DNA of 22,898 bases from Phytophthora quininea (lineage: Eukaryota; Oomycota; Peronosporomycetes; Peronosporales; Peronosporaceae), in the NCBI GenBank assembly GCA_011947345.1, contig JAAVTG010000897.1, positions 1-22,898 on the forward strand. The letters are read 5' to 3'. How positions within the stretch are numbered: the first letter of the stretch is position 1; each line of letters opens with the position of its first letter. A program made the position numbers and the translations under genes. Under the pieces are notes generated by a model. The model was not told the DNA's origin. It ran no database searches and worked only from the letters and a program-made list of their open reading frames with translations. Below are positions 1 through 8,976 of this stretch, piece after piece.

Positions 1-345
1 CGCCATTTCTAGTGCATGCACCCAAAAGGACTTCGGAAGCCCCGCTGCCGCCATCATTGTCTTCAACATGTGAACTATGGTCTGTGGGCGCGCTCACACA
101 GGTTCAGATGTGAGCTGCGAGGTGGGTTTGACAAGAACGCAATTCCTTGCTCCCTGTACCATTGCTGCATCTCCTCGTTGTCGAATTCACCGCCATTGTC
201 GGTCACGACTTGCAGCACTGGATATCCGCTGAACTGACGCTCGGTCCAGGCAATATACCGCTTCATTGCTGCGTTCACCTCCTCCGCTGTTTTAGAGCGT
301 AAAGGGTAGACGGTGGTGTAACGGGAGAGTCCGTCCACTATTACT
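1..345 (-). pseudogene. copia integrase core, partial
   Basis: This is part of the DDE integrase (rve fold) that joins element cDNA to host DNA. MDGLSRYTTVYPL and VVTDNGGEFDNEE are clear rve motifs; the Asp of TDNGGEF at 200-198 is the second catalytic acidic residue. The third acidic residue would be expected near LNLCERAHR, around 130-100. After ERAHR a one-base shift moves the coding to another frame (IVHMLKTMMAAAGLPKSFW), which runs off the window at base 1. The piece is therefore partial at the left edge and broken once internally. It belongs to the same element as the gag and protease segments to its right. Confidence 0.85.
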
Positions 346-1260
346 AGTACACACTTGAACGCGTTCGTGCTGTAGCTCCTTGGGGAACAGCAAGTCGGCG
401 AAGATCACTTGGTTCTTTTGAGAGATGTGGCGTTCGATGTGCTTGGCGGGTGACGGTTTCCGTTCTTTCCCCAAGTGGCATGCCTCGCAGTCGTCAAATG
501 CCCTCAGTCGCAGCGTCATCCCCGTTACCAGTCCGTTGTCGGCCATGGTCTTCACGTATCTTGGGCATAGGTGACCGAGTCTCTCATGCCACCGCTGCAA
601 ATCAGCGACACCGTCAGTGATCGTCTGATTGGCTTGTCGGCTCTCGGCGGCTTGTGGTGTTGGTCTCGTCTCCTTTGGCAAGAACGAGTTACACGCGGTG
701 AACATGAACATCCCTGCTTCATCGCTCGCGATCTCCAGCAGTTTACAGTTGCCACGCCAGATCTTGTATGTCTTGTCACCACTGCGTCCGAGATACTCAA
801 TATCGTAACCCTGCTTTTCGGCCTTGCTGTGGGATACCAAGTTTATGCTGTCGGGCACGAGCAGCACGTCCTCCAACGTGATTATTTTGTCCTCCGGTGT
901 ACTGGGCACGACAATGCGCACGGTTCCTTTTCCAAGTGGGGTGGTCGAGAATTTCTTCTGGAACCCTCGCACCGGTTCAGGCTTCTCACCGTCAGCGAAT
1001 GGCTCGTACTTTGTGAAGTACCTCTCGTCGGCTACGGAGTGAACATTCGATGCATTGTCAAAGCACCATTCCCACGCTGAATATTTAGCATCCTCGTCAA
1101 AAGCTTCACCGTCGATGTTCTGGCCCTCAGTGCCATGCTCATTCGCCTCCATGGGGTGGCTGCCGTTGCTGCTACCACTCCCGGTTGCCACTGAGGCAGG
1201 CTGGTCATTTTGCCGGTGCACTGTGCACGTCGCTCGCTTTTGACCTTCTCCTGCCTTCTT
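292..1260 (-). pseudogene. copia protease to GAG-pre-integrase segment, frame-shifted from Gag
   Basis: This minus-strand open frame continues the copia polyprotein after the zinc knuckle. A segment at ~1080-980 (AWEWCFDNASNVHS) aligns with the retropepsin flap start, where copia enzymes usually read D-S/T-G-A. Here the triplet at 1059-1051 is Asp-Asn-Ala. The GAG-pre-integrase region follows (LQRWHERLGHL, then CEACHLGKERK with its Cys pair at 495-478). Next comes the start of the integrase core (VIFADLLFP), whose first catalytic Asp is at 396-394. The frame is lost near 340, and the integrase continues in the neighbouring frame. The ~150 codons upstream of 1260 in this frame are antisense-type noise over gag and are excluded. 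Confidence 0.8.
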
Positions 1261-2017
1261 GCCTCTCTGGGCAGTCGCTCTTTTGATGCCCGAACTTGTG
1301 ACATACGAAGCAGTTGCCTTGCTTCCGGTATTCCTTTCGTGTCGCGATGGCTGCAGCCTTCTCAGGGTTCTGCTGCTGATGTTGCTTGTTTCCGCCACTC
1401 GCTCCTTGATTGGCCTTGGGCTTCTGGTCCTGCCCTTGCCCACTGGCCTGTCCAGCGTTTCCGCTCGCCCGAACCATCTCACGGTCACATTTGTTAAAGC
1501 TTTCTATGCGGAGAATCTGGTCCTTGAGCTTGTCCGGGGTGTCGACCTTGTCATCCCCGCTCTCCACCATCCCCTTCAACCGGTCAAACCGAGGGTTTGC
1601 AGGCAATGATCTTATCAACATCTGGATGAAGATTGGTTCGCGGACTCCTGCTCCCAAGTTCGTCAGCTGGGTCTGGATCATGAACATGTTGTCCAGGTGC
1701 TGCGCGACGTCCCAATTTGGTTTGCACTTGATCGTCTGCAGCTTGTTGTATAGGATAATCTCCTGGTTAGTTCTGGTGGCTGCGTTGGTCTTCCCTTCGT
1801 AGTAGTCCACTAAGTAGTCCCACATCTCCTTGCCGTTTTTCTTCAGCATCACCCGCTGCCCGAGCTCCATCGAGAGCGAGGCCAGGATGATCCGCTTCAG
1901 TTTTGCAGCGTCCTTGTTGTAGGTCTTCTTCTTGGCTTCGGTGGATTTGTCTGTGAGCTTCATCGTCCCCGTGGCGACGTCCAACACTTCTTCCCCCTCA
2001 AAGGCGACCAGCATCAT
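1205..2017 (-). CDS. copia Gag polyprotein (UBN2-like capsid plus CCHC zinc knuckle)
   Basis: This is the 270-residue capsid/nucleocapsid region of the copia element, which packages element RNA. Residues ~30-190 resemble the UBN2/retrotran_gag region of copia elements (AAKLKRIILASLSMELGQRV, then a MWDYLVDYYEGK segment). A Gln/Gly/Lys-rich linker follows. At 1312-1271 there is a zinc knuckle, CFVCHKFGHQKSDC, matching CX2CX4HX4C. The true N terminus may be further upstream. In this same frame the open reading extends up past the Met (WVYYKEMM), and another frame at ~2110-2040 encodes a plausible copia leader (LEGTKISTKVELNKNG), so a frameshift near 2030 is likely. The frame ends at 1205 shortly after the knuckle, while protease continues in another frame from ~1250. 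Confidence 0.85.
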   Translation of the reverse strand: MMLVAFEGEEVLDVATGTMKLTDKSTEAKKKTYNKDAAKLKRIILASLSMELGQRVMLKKNGKEMWDYLVDYYEGKTNAATRTNQEIILYNKLQTIKCKPNWDVAQHLDNMFMIQTQLTNLGAGVREPIFIQMLIRSLPANPRFDRLKGMVESGDDKVDTPDKLKDQILRIESFNKCDREMVRASGNAGQASGQGQDQKPKANQGASGGNKQHQQQNPEKAAAIATRKEYRKQGNCFVCHKFGHQKSDCPERQEGRRRSKASDVHSAPAK

Positions 2018-2169
2018 CTCCTTGTAGTATACCCATGACTGGCCGTGCCACCAACGGGTCTGCCGTTCTTGTTTAGCTCCACTTTGGTCGATATCTTGGT
2101 CCCTTCCAAGGTAGCTTCACGCGGCAGTCTCCGCACTTCAGTTGCTCTCAATGCTTGGGCTCAGAACCC

Positions 2170-2552
2170 TGTTATTCAGCGAGTCCGTCGAGCGTCCACG
2201 AGGTAAGTCGGCGCAGCCACGACCAGGACGAGTCACAGATAAAACGTAACACGCAACTTTGTTGATTCCTTAGGCTGCCTCGCTCTTCTCCTGCTGATAC
2301 TTCTGCTCCAGGGAACGTTTTGGAGAGTGAGCTTGGCTCCGACATGCATTGGCCAGCAGCGCGGGCGTGGATTGCGGATAGTGCAACGGTCCCAAAGGCA
2401 GCGGCACTCCAATACTTCCTGTCGCTGGTCCTGTCGCTGCTGTGGCAGCCACCTAGCTAGCTTGGCTCATCGGCGCGGTGGCTACTGCCACGGGCTCCGA
2501 GTTCGCATCGCAACAGAGACATTGCTAGGGAGGTTGGTGCATGTTGAGAACA
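2170..2552 (-). repeat. probable 5' LTR of the copia element
   Basis: Immediately upstream of gag on the minus strand is a 383-bp block bounded by TGTTCTC at 2552 and ATAACA at 2170, giving the TG...CA ends and a 4-bp TGTT/AACA terminal repeat expected of an LTR. It has no coding signal. The base after its inner end begins GGGTTCTGAGCCC, where a primer binding site should lie, but I cannot assign the primer tRNA. The second LTR is outside the window, so neither the boundaries nor a target-site duplication can be verified. Confidence 0.45.
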
Positions 2553-2784
2553 ATCCGCTCGGCGATGTAAAACGGCTATTTATTATTTACTGGGAACTTG
2601 GAAATTTTCGACTGGTCACAAGAAAAAAATGTGCTGGGCTGGGTACTTTTCGAGGAGTTACTTTTTGACCAATCAAGTGAAGCGCTATTTCGTACTTATT
2701 CGGAGCATCTGCTCGCACTTAAACAGGTAGCTACAGTAAGCTCGCACTTAAGCGAGCATGCAACTTCAACATCAACACCGACAG

Positions 2785-2879
2785 CACCAACGCCCGCCGC
2801 AGGCGGGTCTGCACGGAGCGAAGCGAAGCGACAGCGAGCGCAGCCACACACACCACCAACGCCCGCCAGAGGCGGGTCT
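2785..2879. repeat. two 26-bp GC-rich hairpin repeats
   Basis: The units at 2785-2810 and 2854-2879 share CACCAACGCCCGCC and AGGCGGGTCT and differ at only two central bases. Each folds as a stem of CCCGCC against GGCGGG. Between them lies a GCGAAGCGAAGCGACAGCGA run. The pair lies between the copia LTR and the permease pseudogene, in sequence with no coding signal. This resembles the end structure of a non-autonomous transposon, but no family could be named. Confidence 0.7.
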
Positions 2880-2958
2880 AAAACCTTTGTAATTGGGGTT
2901 AAGGGTTGAGGGTGTAGGTTCATTGCGTTTGAGCAACAAACACTGAACTAGAACGCTG

Positions 2959-3005
2959 CCTGGGTTTAAGGTCCGTGTGCTTCGCACACGGACCTTAAAC
3001 CCAGG
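2959..3005. repeat. perfect 22-bp inverted repeat with a 3-base loop
   Basis: The left arm 2959-2980 and right arm 2984-3005 are exact reverse complements around TTC; the stem begins CCTGGGTTTAAGG. It would form a very stable cruciform or RNA hairpin. No T-run follows and there is no gene immediately on either side, so a bacterial-type terminator is not indicated. A transposon terminus or foldback repeat is more likely. Confidence 0.9.
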
Positions 3006-3273
3006 ATTGGGTGCTATGAGAGCGTATGCACAATTCAGACTGTAGGTAATCAAGTGGGGTGAGGTGCTACCTATTTCATGAGGGAGTTAGATGGTAGGAG
3101 GCAAGACGGCGCCAAGTAGAAAACAGGGAGGCCGCTTTTAATGCTCAGCTGGGAACTCGTGGTGACTCGGCTGGGAAAAGTTATCAATCGAGTCGCAAAC
3201 AAAGGCCAATTTAACTAGTTTTGTTTGGGTTACCAGTTGATAATTCATGAATTCCCACTTTATAATCCACTCC

Positions 3274-4159
3274 CATGTAAAACGCCGGTGACACCACCAC
3301 GCTGAACGCGATGGTAATGTGCAATTGCATGAACAAGTACGCCAGCACCACAGCGCCCCAGTTGGAAGCAAAGCCGAGAGAAGTAAGCCCCGTGGCCGCA
3401 TTAGGGTAGATCGTGAACAACAAGTTGCCCGAGATCTGACAGCCCATGGCGGAAAACCCACTCGATGCCAGCACCAAAAGAGAATCGAGACGAAAGTAAT
3501 GGTGACGCCCACAACACGAGGCATTCGAGTTGGGTCGCTGTGTTGTCGCTGGAGCAATGGGATCACGATGCCTGCTCCGTAGGCGGGCGAGAGGTTTCCG
3601 AAGGCACTGGCCACTTGAGAGAAGGAGAGCTCAGGCGATGGCACGCTCGGGTGACCGCGCATGCCATGGATGACCACTGCGACGCCAATGCAGTCCGCGA
3701 TGATCGTGCCAGCGCAGCCTGCGCCTTCCTTGAGCGTTGGAACGAGGCAAACGGGTAGCACCATCAGTGCCATCAGCACGATCCAGACTTTCTGGTCGAA
3801 CGCGTTCGAGAAAAGTCCGTCGAGTAACGAGCCTCCCAGCACTAGGAACACACACGGCACCAACAGACAGACACCCATCTGCGAGACCACAACCATGTAG
3901 CACCCAGCCTTGCCCATACGCCACTCGCCGAGGTCTCCGTAGGTTTTCACGGAGCGAGGAGCGAGTAGCAGCACCTTGAAATGGCCACAGACACGTGCAC
4001 GTTGGCGAACGCCATGAAAAGCAGCGCCACAATGGCGATCGCCGGTCCAGCGCGCGAAAAGTTTCCCGGCATGCCGAGCGTGCCAACGCCATAGACGGAG
4101 CAGGAGAGGTTGAATGCGATCTTGGCGTCCTCCATCGTGAAGAAGGCGCTTCGACCCAT
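3274..4159 (-). pseudogene. AAAP amino acid permease, copy 1: truncated, frameshifted pseudogene
   Basis: This is a relic of the same permease family as the four other copies. It starts MGRSAFFTMEDAKIAFNL at 4159, the same N terminus as copy 3. Homology then runs through helices 1-8 (GVGTLGMPGNFSRAG; SVKTYGDLGEW; GAGIVIPLLQRQHSDPTRMP; VLAYLFMQLHITIAFSVVVS). It stops abruptly after PAFYM at about 3274, so the cytoplasmic loop, the last three helices and the C-terminal tail are gone. Two one-base deletions break the frame: at 3974-3975 in a G-run and at 3476-3479 in a T-run (coding strand). A further in-frame loss of about five codons near 3710-3722 shortens GAGAAFAGCLG to GAGCAG. It lies head-to-head with copy 2. 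Truncation plus internal deletion make this a true pseudogene whatever the sequencing quality. Confidence 0.9.
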
Positions 4160-4212
4160 GGTTATTCAGCTATTACGAGGGTTGGCGAGGGAGTCTTGGA
4201 GGAAGCCGAAGA

Positions 4213-4219
4213 AAAGTGA
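4213..4219 (-). promoter_or_regulatory. possible oomycete initiator (INR) of copy 1
   Basis: On the minus strand TCACTTT matches the oomycete INR consensus YCAYTYY, 53 bases upstream of the copy 1 start codon. The adjoining FPR half is not recognisable, so support is weaker than for the other copies. Confidence 0.3.
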
Positions 4220-4229
4220 TCACTTTCTC

Positions 4230-5899
4230 TCGGTGAGACCGGTCACTCCGTCATACGCCGGCGCACAATGCGCCACGCTGGCACATGCCGGCCCCAATGC
4301 TTTCGTTGCCGCCATGCGGGGACCGAAGCTCCCCGCCATGCCGCTAATAGCTCTCCCAGCTGCCGATGTCCGCAGCTGCAGCCGGGGACTCGGACGACGC
4401 TGAAAGGCTCAGCAGGAATAAATCATGGCTGCAAGACGGCACGATTTCGGAGCTGCCTCAAGTCTTGCATCCGGGGAGCAATCGGCAGCAGGTTGCTGTT
4501 GAAATCTCACAGAACATCCGTAGGCAACCGTTGAGGCTCGCTGCTGGAAATGGACTCCGTCATAGGGAGTGCAGTCGCGCGCTTGCGGCGGCGCAGACAA
4601 CCGAGAGCATCCTCGGCGGGCGGAGGGTCCAGCAGCGCTTGCCCGCACAAGATCGAGAGAGCACTTCAACTCGGACTTCGCGAGCACTTTCGGGAAGCTA
4701 CAACGGAGACCCATCGTGTGATACGGAGGCGCAAAATCGGGTCTGGCCGCCAAGAACAACCGTCTCTCTCGGCTGCGGCAATGCTCTGCTCGTGCCAGGG
4801 CGTGTTGACGTTGAAGCTGACTGTTAACACCTCTTCATGCTCGCCTTGGTGCTGTCGGGGAGAATCGCTGCTTTCCGACTCGCGCCACGAGCGCCATCGC
4901 GATCCTGAAGTTGGAGCATCCCGTTCTGGTGCATTGCCACAAGTCCGGTGTCGGAGCGGTGGTCGATCCTATGCTGGTTTGCACATGTTTGCGGCAAACT
5001 TTGCGGGAGCCAAACTCTTGCAAATCGGACTCGGCTGAGAGCCGGAGTTCCCCAAGACCAATCAAAACCAGCCACATGCTGCCGACGCACACGGTGCCCT
5101 TGGCACGGTGTCGGAGACCGTCTCCGCTATTCGTTGCAGGTTTTAGCGAGGCAATTGGAGTTCCGGTCAGACATGCAATGAAGCGCAAGTCTAGAAGCAC
5201 GAACGGCTGGCGCTCTGAGCTGCAGCTTGCAGCTTGCATCACTTCCTCCAGCGAGCAGTGCTCGAGCCGCTCGCCGAGCACACCCTCAATTGAACGGCGG
5301 AAAACCAGCATGTTTTCTGTAGTAGCGTATCGCCGGGACAATCACATGCACTCACGACGATGTTCTGCATCGCTTCAATGCGCGTTGGCACTGTAGAGGC
5401 ACCCTCACATGCACTGCGAATCGATCCAGTCGTGGTAATTCCTCGAACGAAGCTTTGGACTTGGGAAACAAGCATTGCTCGAGCAAGAAGAGATTAAAAT
5501 CTCCCATCCGGGAGGCGCAAGCAACCTCTTCGGCCAGACGGCATTGGCTCTGCGCTGCAAGGCATTTTCAAATTTGAAGATTGATTTGCCGTCACGGCGT
5601 TGCAGACGGACAAAATCCGGTGCTGCGGGGTGTGTGCCGGTGCAACGCGTTAAACCCTGCGCCAAAAGTGCGGGAAGCAGCCTCCGATAGGCTGCACCGT
5701 CAGCTGACGCGCCAGGACGGCTGATAGTGACCGCTTTCTAGCACCAGCAGCTCCCCGACTCTTTGCAGAGAGCTGCACGGAGCTGCAACATGTAACTCGG
5801 ACAGTGGCTACGCTCAAAATTGCGCATTGTCTTCGCTAGTTGGGCGCGTCCTCGACGTTGACTACTACCGGTAGTACCGCCCTCCTCACAGTCAATCTC
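4230..5899. other. divergent spacer between permease copies 1 and 2, no gene recognised
   Basis: About 1.67 kb of mixed-composition DNA separates the two head-to-head permeases. Several ORFs of 80-170 codons exist on both strands (for example 4550-5038 + and 4835-5341 -). They overlap each other, and their translations show no hydrophobic pattern, motif or family I recognise. A short direct repeat GCAGCTTGCAGCTTGC lies near 5222-5237. I see nothing else in it. Confidence 0.5.
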
Positions 5900-5918
5900 G
5901 CTCAGTCCCCAACTTTCC
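5900..5918 (+). promoter_or_regulatory. oomycete INR+FPR core promoter of permease copy 2
   Basis: GCTCAGTCCCCAACTTTCC matches the published oomycete supra-core GCTCATTYYNCAWTTTNYY at 17 of 19 positions. It lies 71 bases before the start codon at 5990, which predicts a short pyrimidine-rich leader. Because transcription would start here, the Met at 5840 in the same open frame is unlikely to be used. Confidence 0.7.
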
Positions 5919-5989
5919 GCCTCCAGCGCAAGCGCCCCACCCGACTCGCACGCCAACTCTTCTTCGGATCTCAAAACTCTTCTTCCAAC

Positions 5990-7467
5990 ATGGGCCGCAA
6001 GTCGCTGTTCACGATCGAGGACGCCAAGGCGTCTTTCAACCTCTTCTGCTGCGTCTACGGTATTGGTACGCTTGGTATGCCCGGCAACTTCTCGCGCGCC
6101 GGCCCCGTCATCGCCGTCATCGCCATGCTCTTCATGGCCTTCGCCAACACGTACAGCTCCGTGGCCATCTGCCGCGTGATGCTGCTCGCTCCTCGGTCCG
6201 TCAGGACGTACGGCGATCTCGGTGAATGGGCAATGGGCAAGACGGGCCGCTACCTTGCGGTTGTCTCGCAAATGGGCAACTGTCTGCTGGTGCCGTGTGT
6301 GTTCCTGGTGCTCGGCGGCTCTCTTCTCGACGGTCTCTTCCCGGACGCGTTCGGAACGTCTACCTGGATCATTCTCATGGCACTTGCTTGCCTCCCCGTG
6401 TGCCTCGTGCCGACGCTCAAAGAAGGAGCGGGTGCAGCCTTCGCCGGGTGTTTGGGCACGATCATCGCCGATGTCATTGGTGTCGCTGTCGTCCTGCACG
6501 GTATGCGCGGCCACCCGAGCATCCCGAAGCCCGACCAGACGTTCAAGCAAGTAGCTGGTGCGTTCGGCAACCTGGCGCTCGCGTACGGTGCCGGCATCGT
6601 GATCCCGGCCCTGCAGCGTCAGCACAGCGACCCGACTCGCATGCCCCGCGTGGTCGGCGTCACCATCGGCGTGATCTCGGTTTGCTTTCTGGTCCTTGCC
6701 TCTAGCGCTTATTCGGCTGTAGGGTGCCAGATCTCGGGCAACTTGCTGTGGTCGATCTACCCCGACTCGGACACCGGTCTCACTACTCTCGGCTTCCGAT
6801 CCGACTGGGGGATGGTCGTGCTCGCCTACTTGTTCATGCAACTCCACATTACGATCGCGTTCAGCGTCATCCTGAACCCGGCGTTCTACATCGCCGAGCG
6901 CGTCGTTCTGGGCATGCACAAGCCGGCGGCAGATGACATCGAGAGCAACTTGCAATTGTACGCGGAAGCTACCACCCCCGGTGATGCTGGTGAGCGATCG
7001 GAGAAAGAGTCGCGTGCTTCCAAGCGCTCGTACATTTCTGTCGCGGACAACGAAAACGTTCACTTCGGCGAGCCCGACGCGGAAGCTGCTGAGTACCGCG
7101 GAGCAAATGCTATCAAGTACGTTCTTCTTCGCATCGTGATCATCGTCATCCTGGTGATTGCCGCCGTGGTTCTGAAAGACCACTTCTCGGATCTGGCCGA
7201 CTTTGTCGGTGCGTCGTGCATTACAGTGAACTCGATCATCTTGCCGATTGTGTTCCTGTTGAAGAAGAAGTGGAGCTCGCTGCCGATGTGGGAGAAGATT
7301 CCTGCTCTGACCGTGATCGTGGTGTGCTTTGTGCTGGGCTGCTACGTGACGTACACGTCTGGCGAGCAGCTCTTCTCCCCAGCGATGACGACACTTCGTT
7401 CCCGTTCTGCGCTCCCGAGTACGAGAACACGGTGTACTACAACTACACGGCTGCGCACGAGAACTAA
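5990..7467 (+). CDS. AAAP-family amino acid permease, copy 2 (one C-terminal frameshift as read)
   Basis: This is a predicted membrane symporter of the amino acid/auxin permease family (Aa_trans fold), which moves amino acids with protons; the substrate cannot be read from sequence. Helix 1 holds the family signature (FCCVYGIGTLGMPGNFSRAG, residues ~19-38). About eleven hydrophobic segments follow, near residues 12-34, 40-62, 90-112, 126-146, 150-170, 188-208, 222-245, 275-300, 378-398, 405-425 and 435-455, with a hydrophilic loop at ~312-370. The start at 5990 (MGRKSLFT) matches copies 1 and 3 and follows the promoter. At 7377-7380 (CCCC) one base appears missing. Read literally, the protein continues out of frame to 7600 with an Arg/Thr-rich tail. 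Restoring one base gives the family tail ending NYTAAHEN at 7467, 492 residues in all. This is the best preserved copy. An indel error is more likely than a real altered tail. Confidence 0.88.
6542..6961 (+). repeat. block shared almost identically with permease copy 3
   Basis: By eye this interval is base-identical to 9592-10012, except for a patch at 6673-6682 that corresponds to about 11 bases in copy 3, one of them extra. Sequence on both sides of the block is clearly diverged between the copies. It covers helix 6 to the start of the hydrophilic loop (through DDIESNLQLY). Confidence 0.85.
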
Positions 7468-7690
7468 ACGGTTCAGAAGACGACCCCTGCGAGAAGGGAG
7501 TTTTCGTGAAAGTCAAACCAATATACTAGTTTGTGTTACCGTATTGACTTTGTCCTCGGCGACAAAGGACAAACTGTGTGAGTTACGAAATATGCTGTAA
7601 ATCGCAAGATTTACTGAGATCAGAACAGCGATTTAGTTCATTCTTTTAGACGCTCGAGAGCAGGTCGGGTCGGTGACCTGAGGTCGCACG

Positions 7691-8041
7691 CTACCTGCAC
7701 GTGCCACCTGCGCGCTCACGACGCACGAGCCGGATGGAGCTGGACGGAGCCGATGTTCGTTGAAGGAGAAGCGCCCGCAAGAAGGCCTTTTTCCTGTTCC
7801 TACACCACTTAGACAGCAGTTGCTGCTGTCTTCGGCGCTCTTGACCTGTTAGTCCGCTGTGAAAATGTTGCAGCGCCTCACCCATCGTGTGCCCGCCATC
7901 CAAATAAACAAGAATGTTTTGTTTGTGGCGATGCTGAACAGATACCCTCTTGTATTGCTTGCGCTTCTTCCTGACATTTTTCAGCGACGGCCAAGCCATC
8001 GTTGCTCCAGTTTCGATATGGTGTGAATTAGCGGCTGCCAT
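7691..8041 (-). CDS. hypothetical protein, possible helix-turn-helix transposase fragment
   Basis: This 116-residue basic ORF is convergent with copy 2. Residues ~20-90 (VRKKRKQYKRVSVQHRHK, then NILVYLDGGHTMGEALQHF and LLSKWCRNRKKAF) have the spacing of a CENP-B/pogo-type DNA-binding helix-turn-helix: a basic start, a leucine-rich helix, a Gly turn and a closing Trp. The translation looks biological rather than a shadow: it is Lys/Arg/Gln rich and consistent with an amphipathic helix. No DDE catalytic domain follows, so it would be a truncated transposase N terminus or a small derived gene. No INR-type promoter is visible upstream; instead a 14-base hairpin (CGCTAAAATTAGCG, 8042-8055) abuts the ATG. 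The family assignment is an inference from pattern only. Confidence 0.35.
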   Translation of the reverse strand: MAAANSHHIETGATMAWPSLKNVRKKRKQYKRVSVQHRHKQNILVYLDGGHTMGEALQHFHSGLTGQERRRQQQLLSKWCRNRKKAFLRALLLQRTSAPSSSIRLVRRERAGGTCR

Positions 8042-8055
8042 CGCTAAAATTAGCG

Positions 8056-8957
8056 CGCCTTTTGGACTTCCATCTGCTATTTTTTGACCCTGTCATTGGT
8101 CAGATTGGCTTGTCGCCAAAGACTAAACGTCGCCAAGGACTAAGACAGTACGGTACCTTCAATATGGAAAGGCTCCGTACTTCTATCAGCTGTATTGTCC
8201 GACACTTTGTCAGGCAAAGAATGCTCAACGTCGAGGCAAGTGCATCTCGCCAAAGTCAACTCCACGAGGCAGGCATTCTAGCCTGCAAAAATAAAAAAGG
8301 CGTCACGTTTGCCAACGATGCTGCTATTGCATCTCCTAACTAAATGAGCAGTTGCCGTGCTGGTTGGAGCATTGAATCCTGGTTCATTTTGTCGTGGCAG
8401 TCCCTCCGTCGTGCCTTGAAGACAATTGAAGTTGCAACAGATTTGCCTCGAGAGTCGGTTTCGATTAAAATCTGCTAAAACGTGGCTATCCCATCTTATT
8501 GCAATTCGACTACCAAGGTCTTTTCCCCAACGCTCATAGCGAAGGAAGACCAGCATGACTCTGATCATATCCTCGCACATGTAGCTGCAAACTCTTGTAG
8601 CAGCTTGCACGGATTGCAATCACAACTGCTGGGCAGGATGCTCAATAATGGCAAGGTTTTCGTCAAACCTTGTGGGACAGCTTCAGCAGAGAAGCCAATC
8701 TCGTTGTCGATCTTGGTCGATTCATCACGAAATTACTGCTCAAGGAGATGCCAGTTGATAGGACAATGTCGAGTCGACGCGCGGTTGGCAACTGCAACTG
8801 CCAGGTGCGAGCTCCAACTTGACCCGTATCTTGCCCAGCAAATCGTGCCGTTAAACGATCTTCTAGGGGCAGAGTTCTTTGCCCTTCACTGGAAGGGCTT
8901 TCAGAGCATTATTCGTCATGATGCGGGCTCCAAGTCCTTACACTTTCCCCTCCACTT
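8056..8957. other. upstream spacer of copy 3, no gene recognised
   Basis: Nine hundred bases lie without a supportable gene. The frame of copy 3 happens to stay open back to a Met at 8482, but the translation from 8482 to 9039 has no counterpart in any other copy, is not hydrophobic, and lies across the core promoter. It is treated as chance. Confidence 0.5.
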
Positions 8958-8976
8958 CCTCACTTACGAATTTGCC
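8958..8976 (+). promoter_or_regulatory. oomycete INR+FPR core promoter of permease copy 3
   Basis: CCTCACTTACGAATTTGCC matches the 19-base oomycete supra-core consensus at 15 positions, including CTCA and the AATTTGCC flanking-promoter half. It ends 63 bases before the ATG at 9040, similar to copy 2 (71 bases), and supports MGRSAFF as the start. Confidence 0.6.

Larger units (their letters stand above)
1..2552 (-). mobile_element. Ty1/copia LTR retrotransposon, 5' part only, cut by the window edge
   Basis: Read on the minus strand, the order is LTR (2552-2170), leader, gag with a CCHC zinc knuckle, retropepsin-like segment, GAG-pre-integrase zinc region and integrase core. That is the Ty1/copia order, with integrase before reverse transcriptase. 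The integrase frame is still running at base 1, so reverse transcriptase, RNase H and the 3' LTR must lie to the left. At least three frameshifts interrupt the frame (near 90, 340 and 1250). An autonomous copia element would read gag-pol continuously, so this copy is inactive as read, or the sequence has indel errors. It borders the permease cluster and has no evident functional link to it. Confidence 0.9.
2553..3273. other. non-coding repeat-rich spacer
   Basis: There is no credible gene between the copia LTR and the permease pseudogene. The interval holds the two hairpin features listed separately and a palindromic stretch near 2734-2751 (GCTCGCACTTAAGCGAGC), whose left half GCTCGCACTTAA also occurs at 2711-2722. 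The short ORFs here have repetitive, low-complexity translations. Confidence 0.6.

Noticed and set aside
2270..2452. Ala/Pro-rich 60-codon ORF inside the probable copia LTR
   Set aside because: It lies wholly within the LTR and shows no domain; LTRs of this type are not expected to encode a protein.
2785..2879. Interpretation of the two 26-bp repeats as a CRISPR array
   Set aside because: Only two units with a low-complexity spacer, in a eukaryotic repeat context and with no cas genes.
2959..3005. Interpretation of the inverted repeat as a transcription terminator
   Set aside because: No T-tract follows, no gene ends beside it, and the genome is eukaryotic.
4550..5341. Overlapping 160-codon ORFs on both strands between copies 1 and 2
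   Set aside because: Mutually overlapping, compositionally unlike proteins, no recognisable motif.
5840..5989. In-frame N-terminal extension of copy 2 starting MGASSTLTT
   Set aside because: The core promoter at 5900-5918 lies inside it, and the paralogues align only from MGR at 5990.
5738..7516. 592-codon open frame on the minus strand, opposite permease copy 2
   Set aside because: Its translation is a Arg/His/Asp-rich shadow of the codon pattern of copy 2. Similar antisense frames occur opposite copies 3-5. It has no motif and no promoter.
7468..7600. Arg/Thr-rich C terminus of the literal copy 2 ORF
   Set aside because: It arises from a one-base slip at 7377-7380. The conserved family tail is present in the adjacent frame and ends at 7467.
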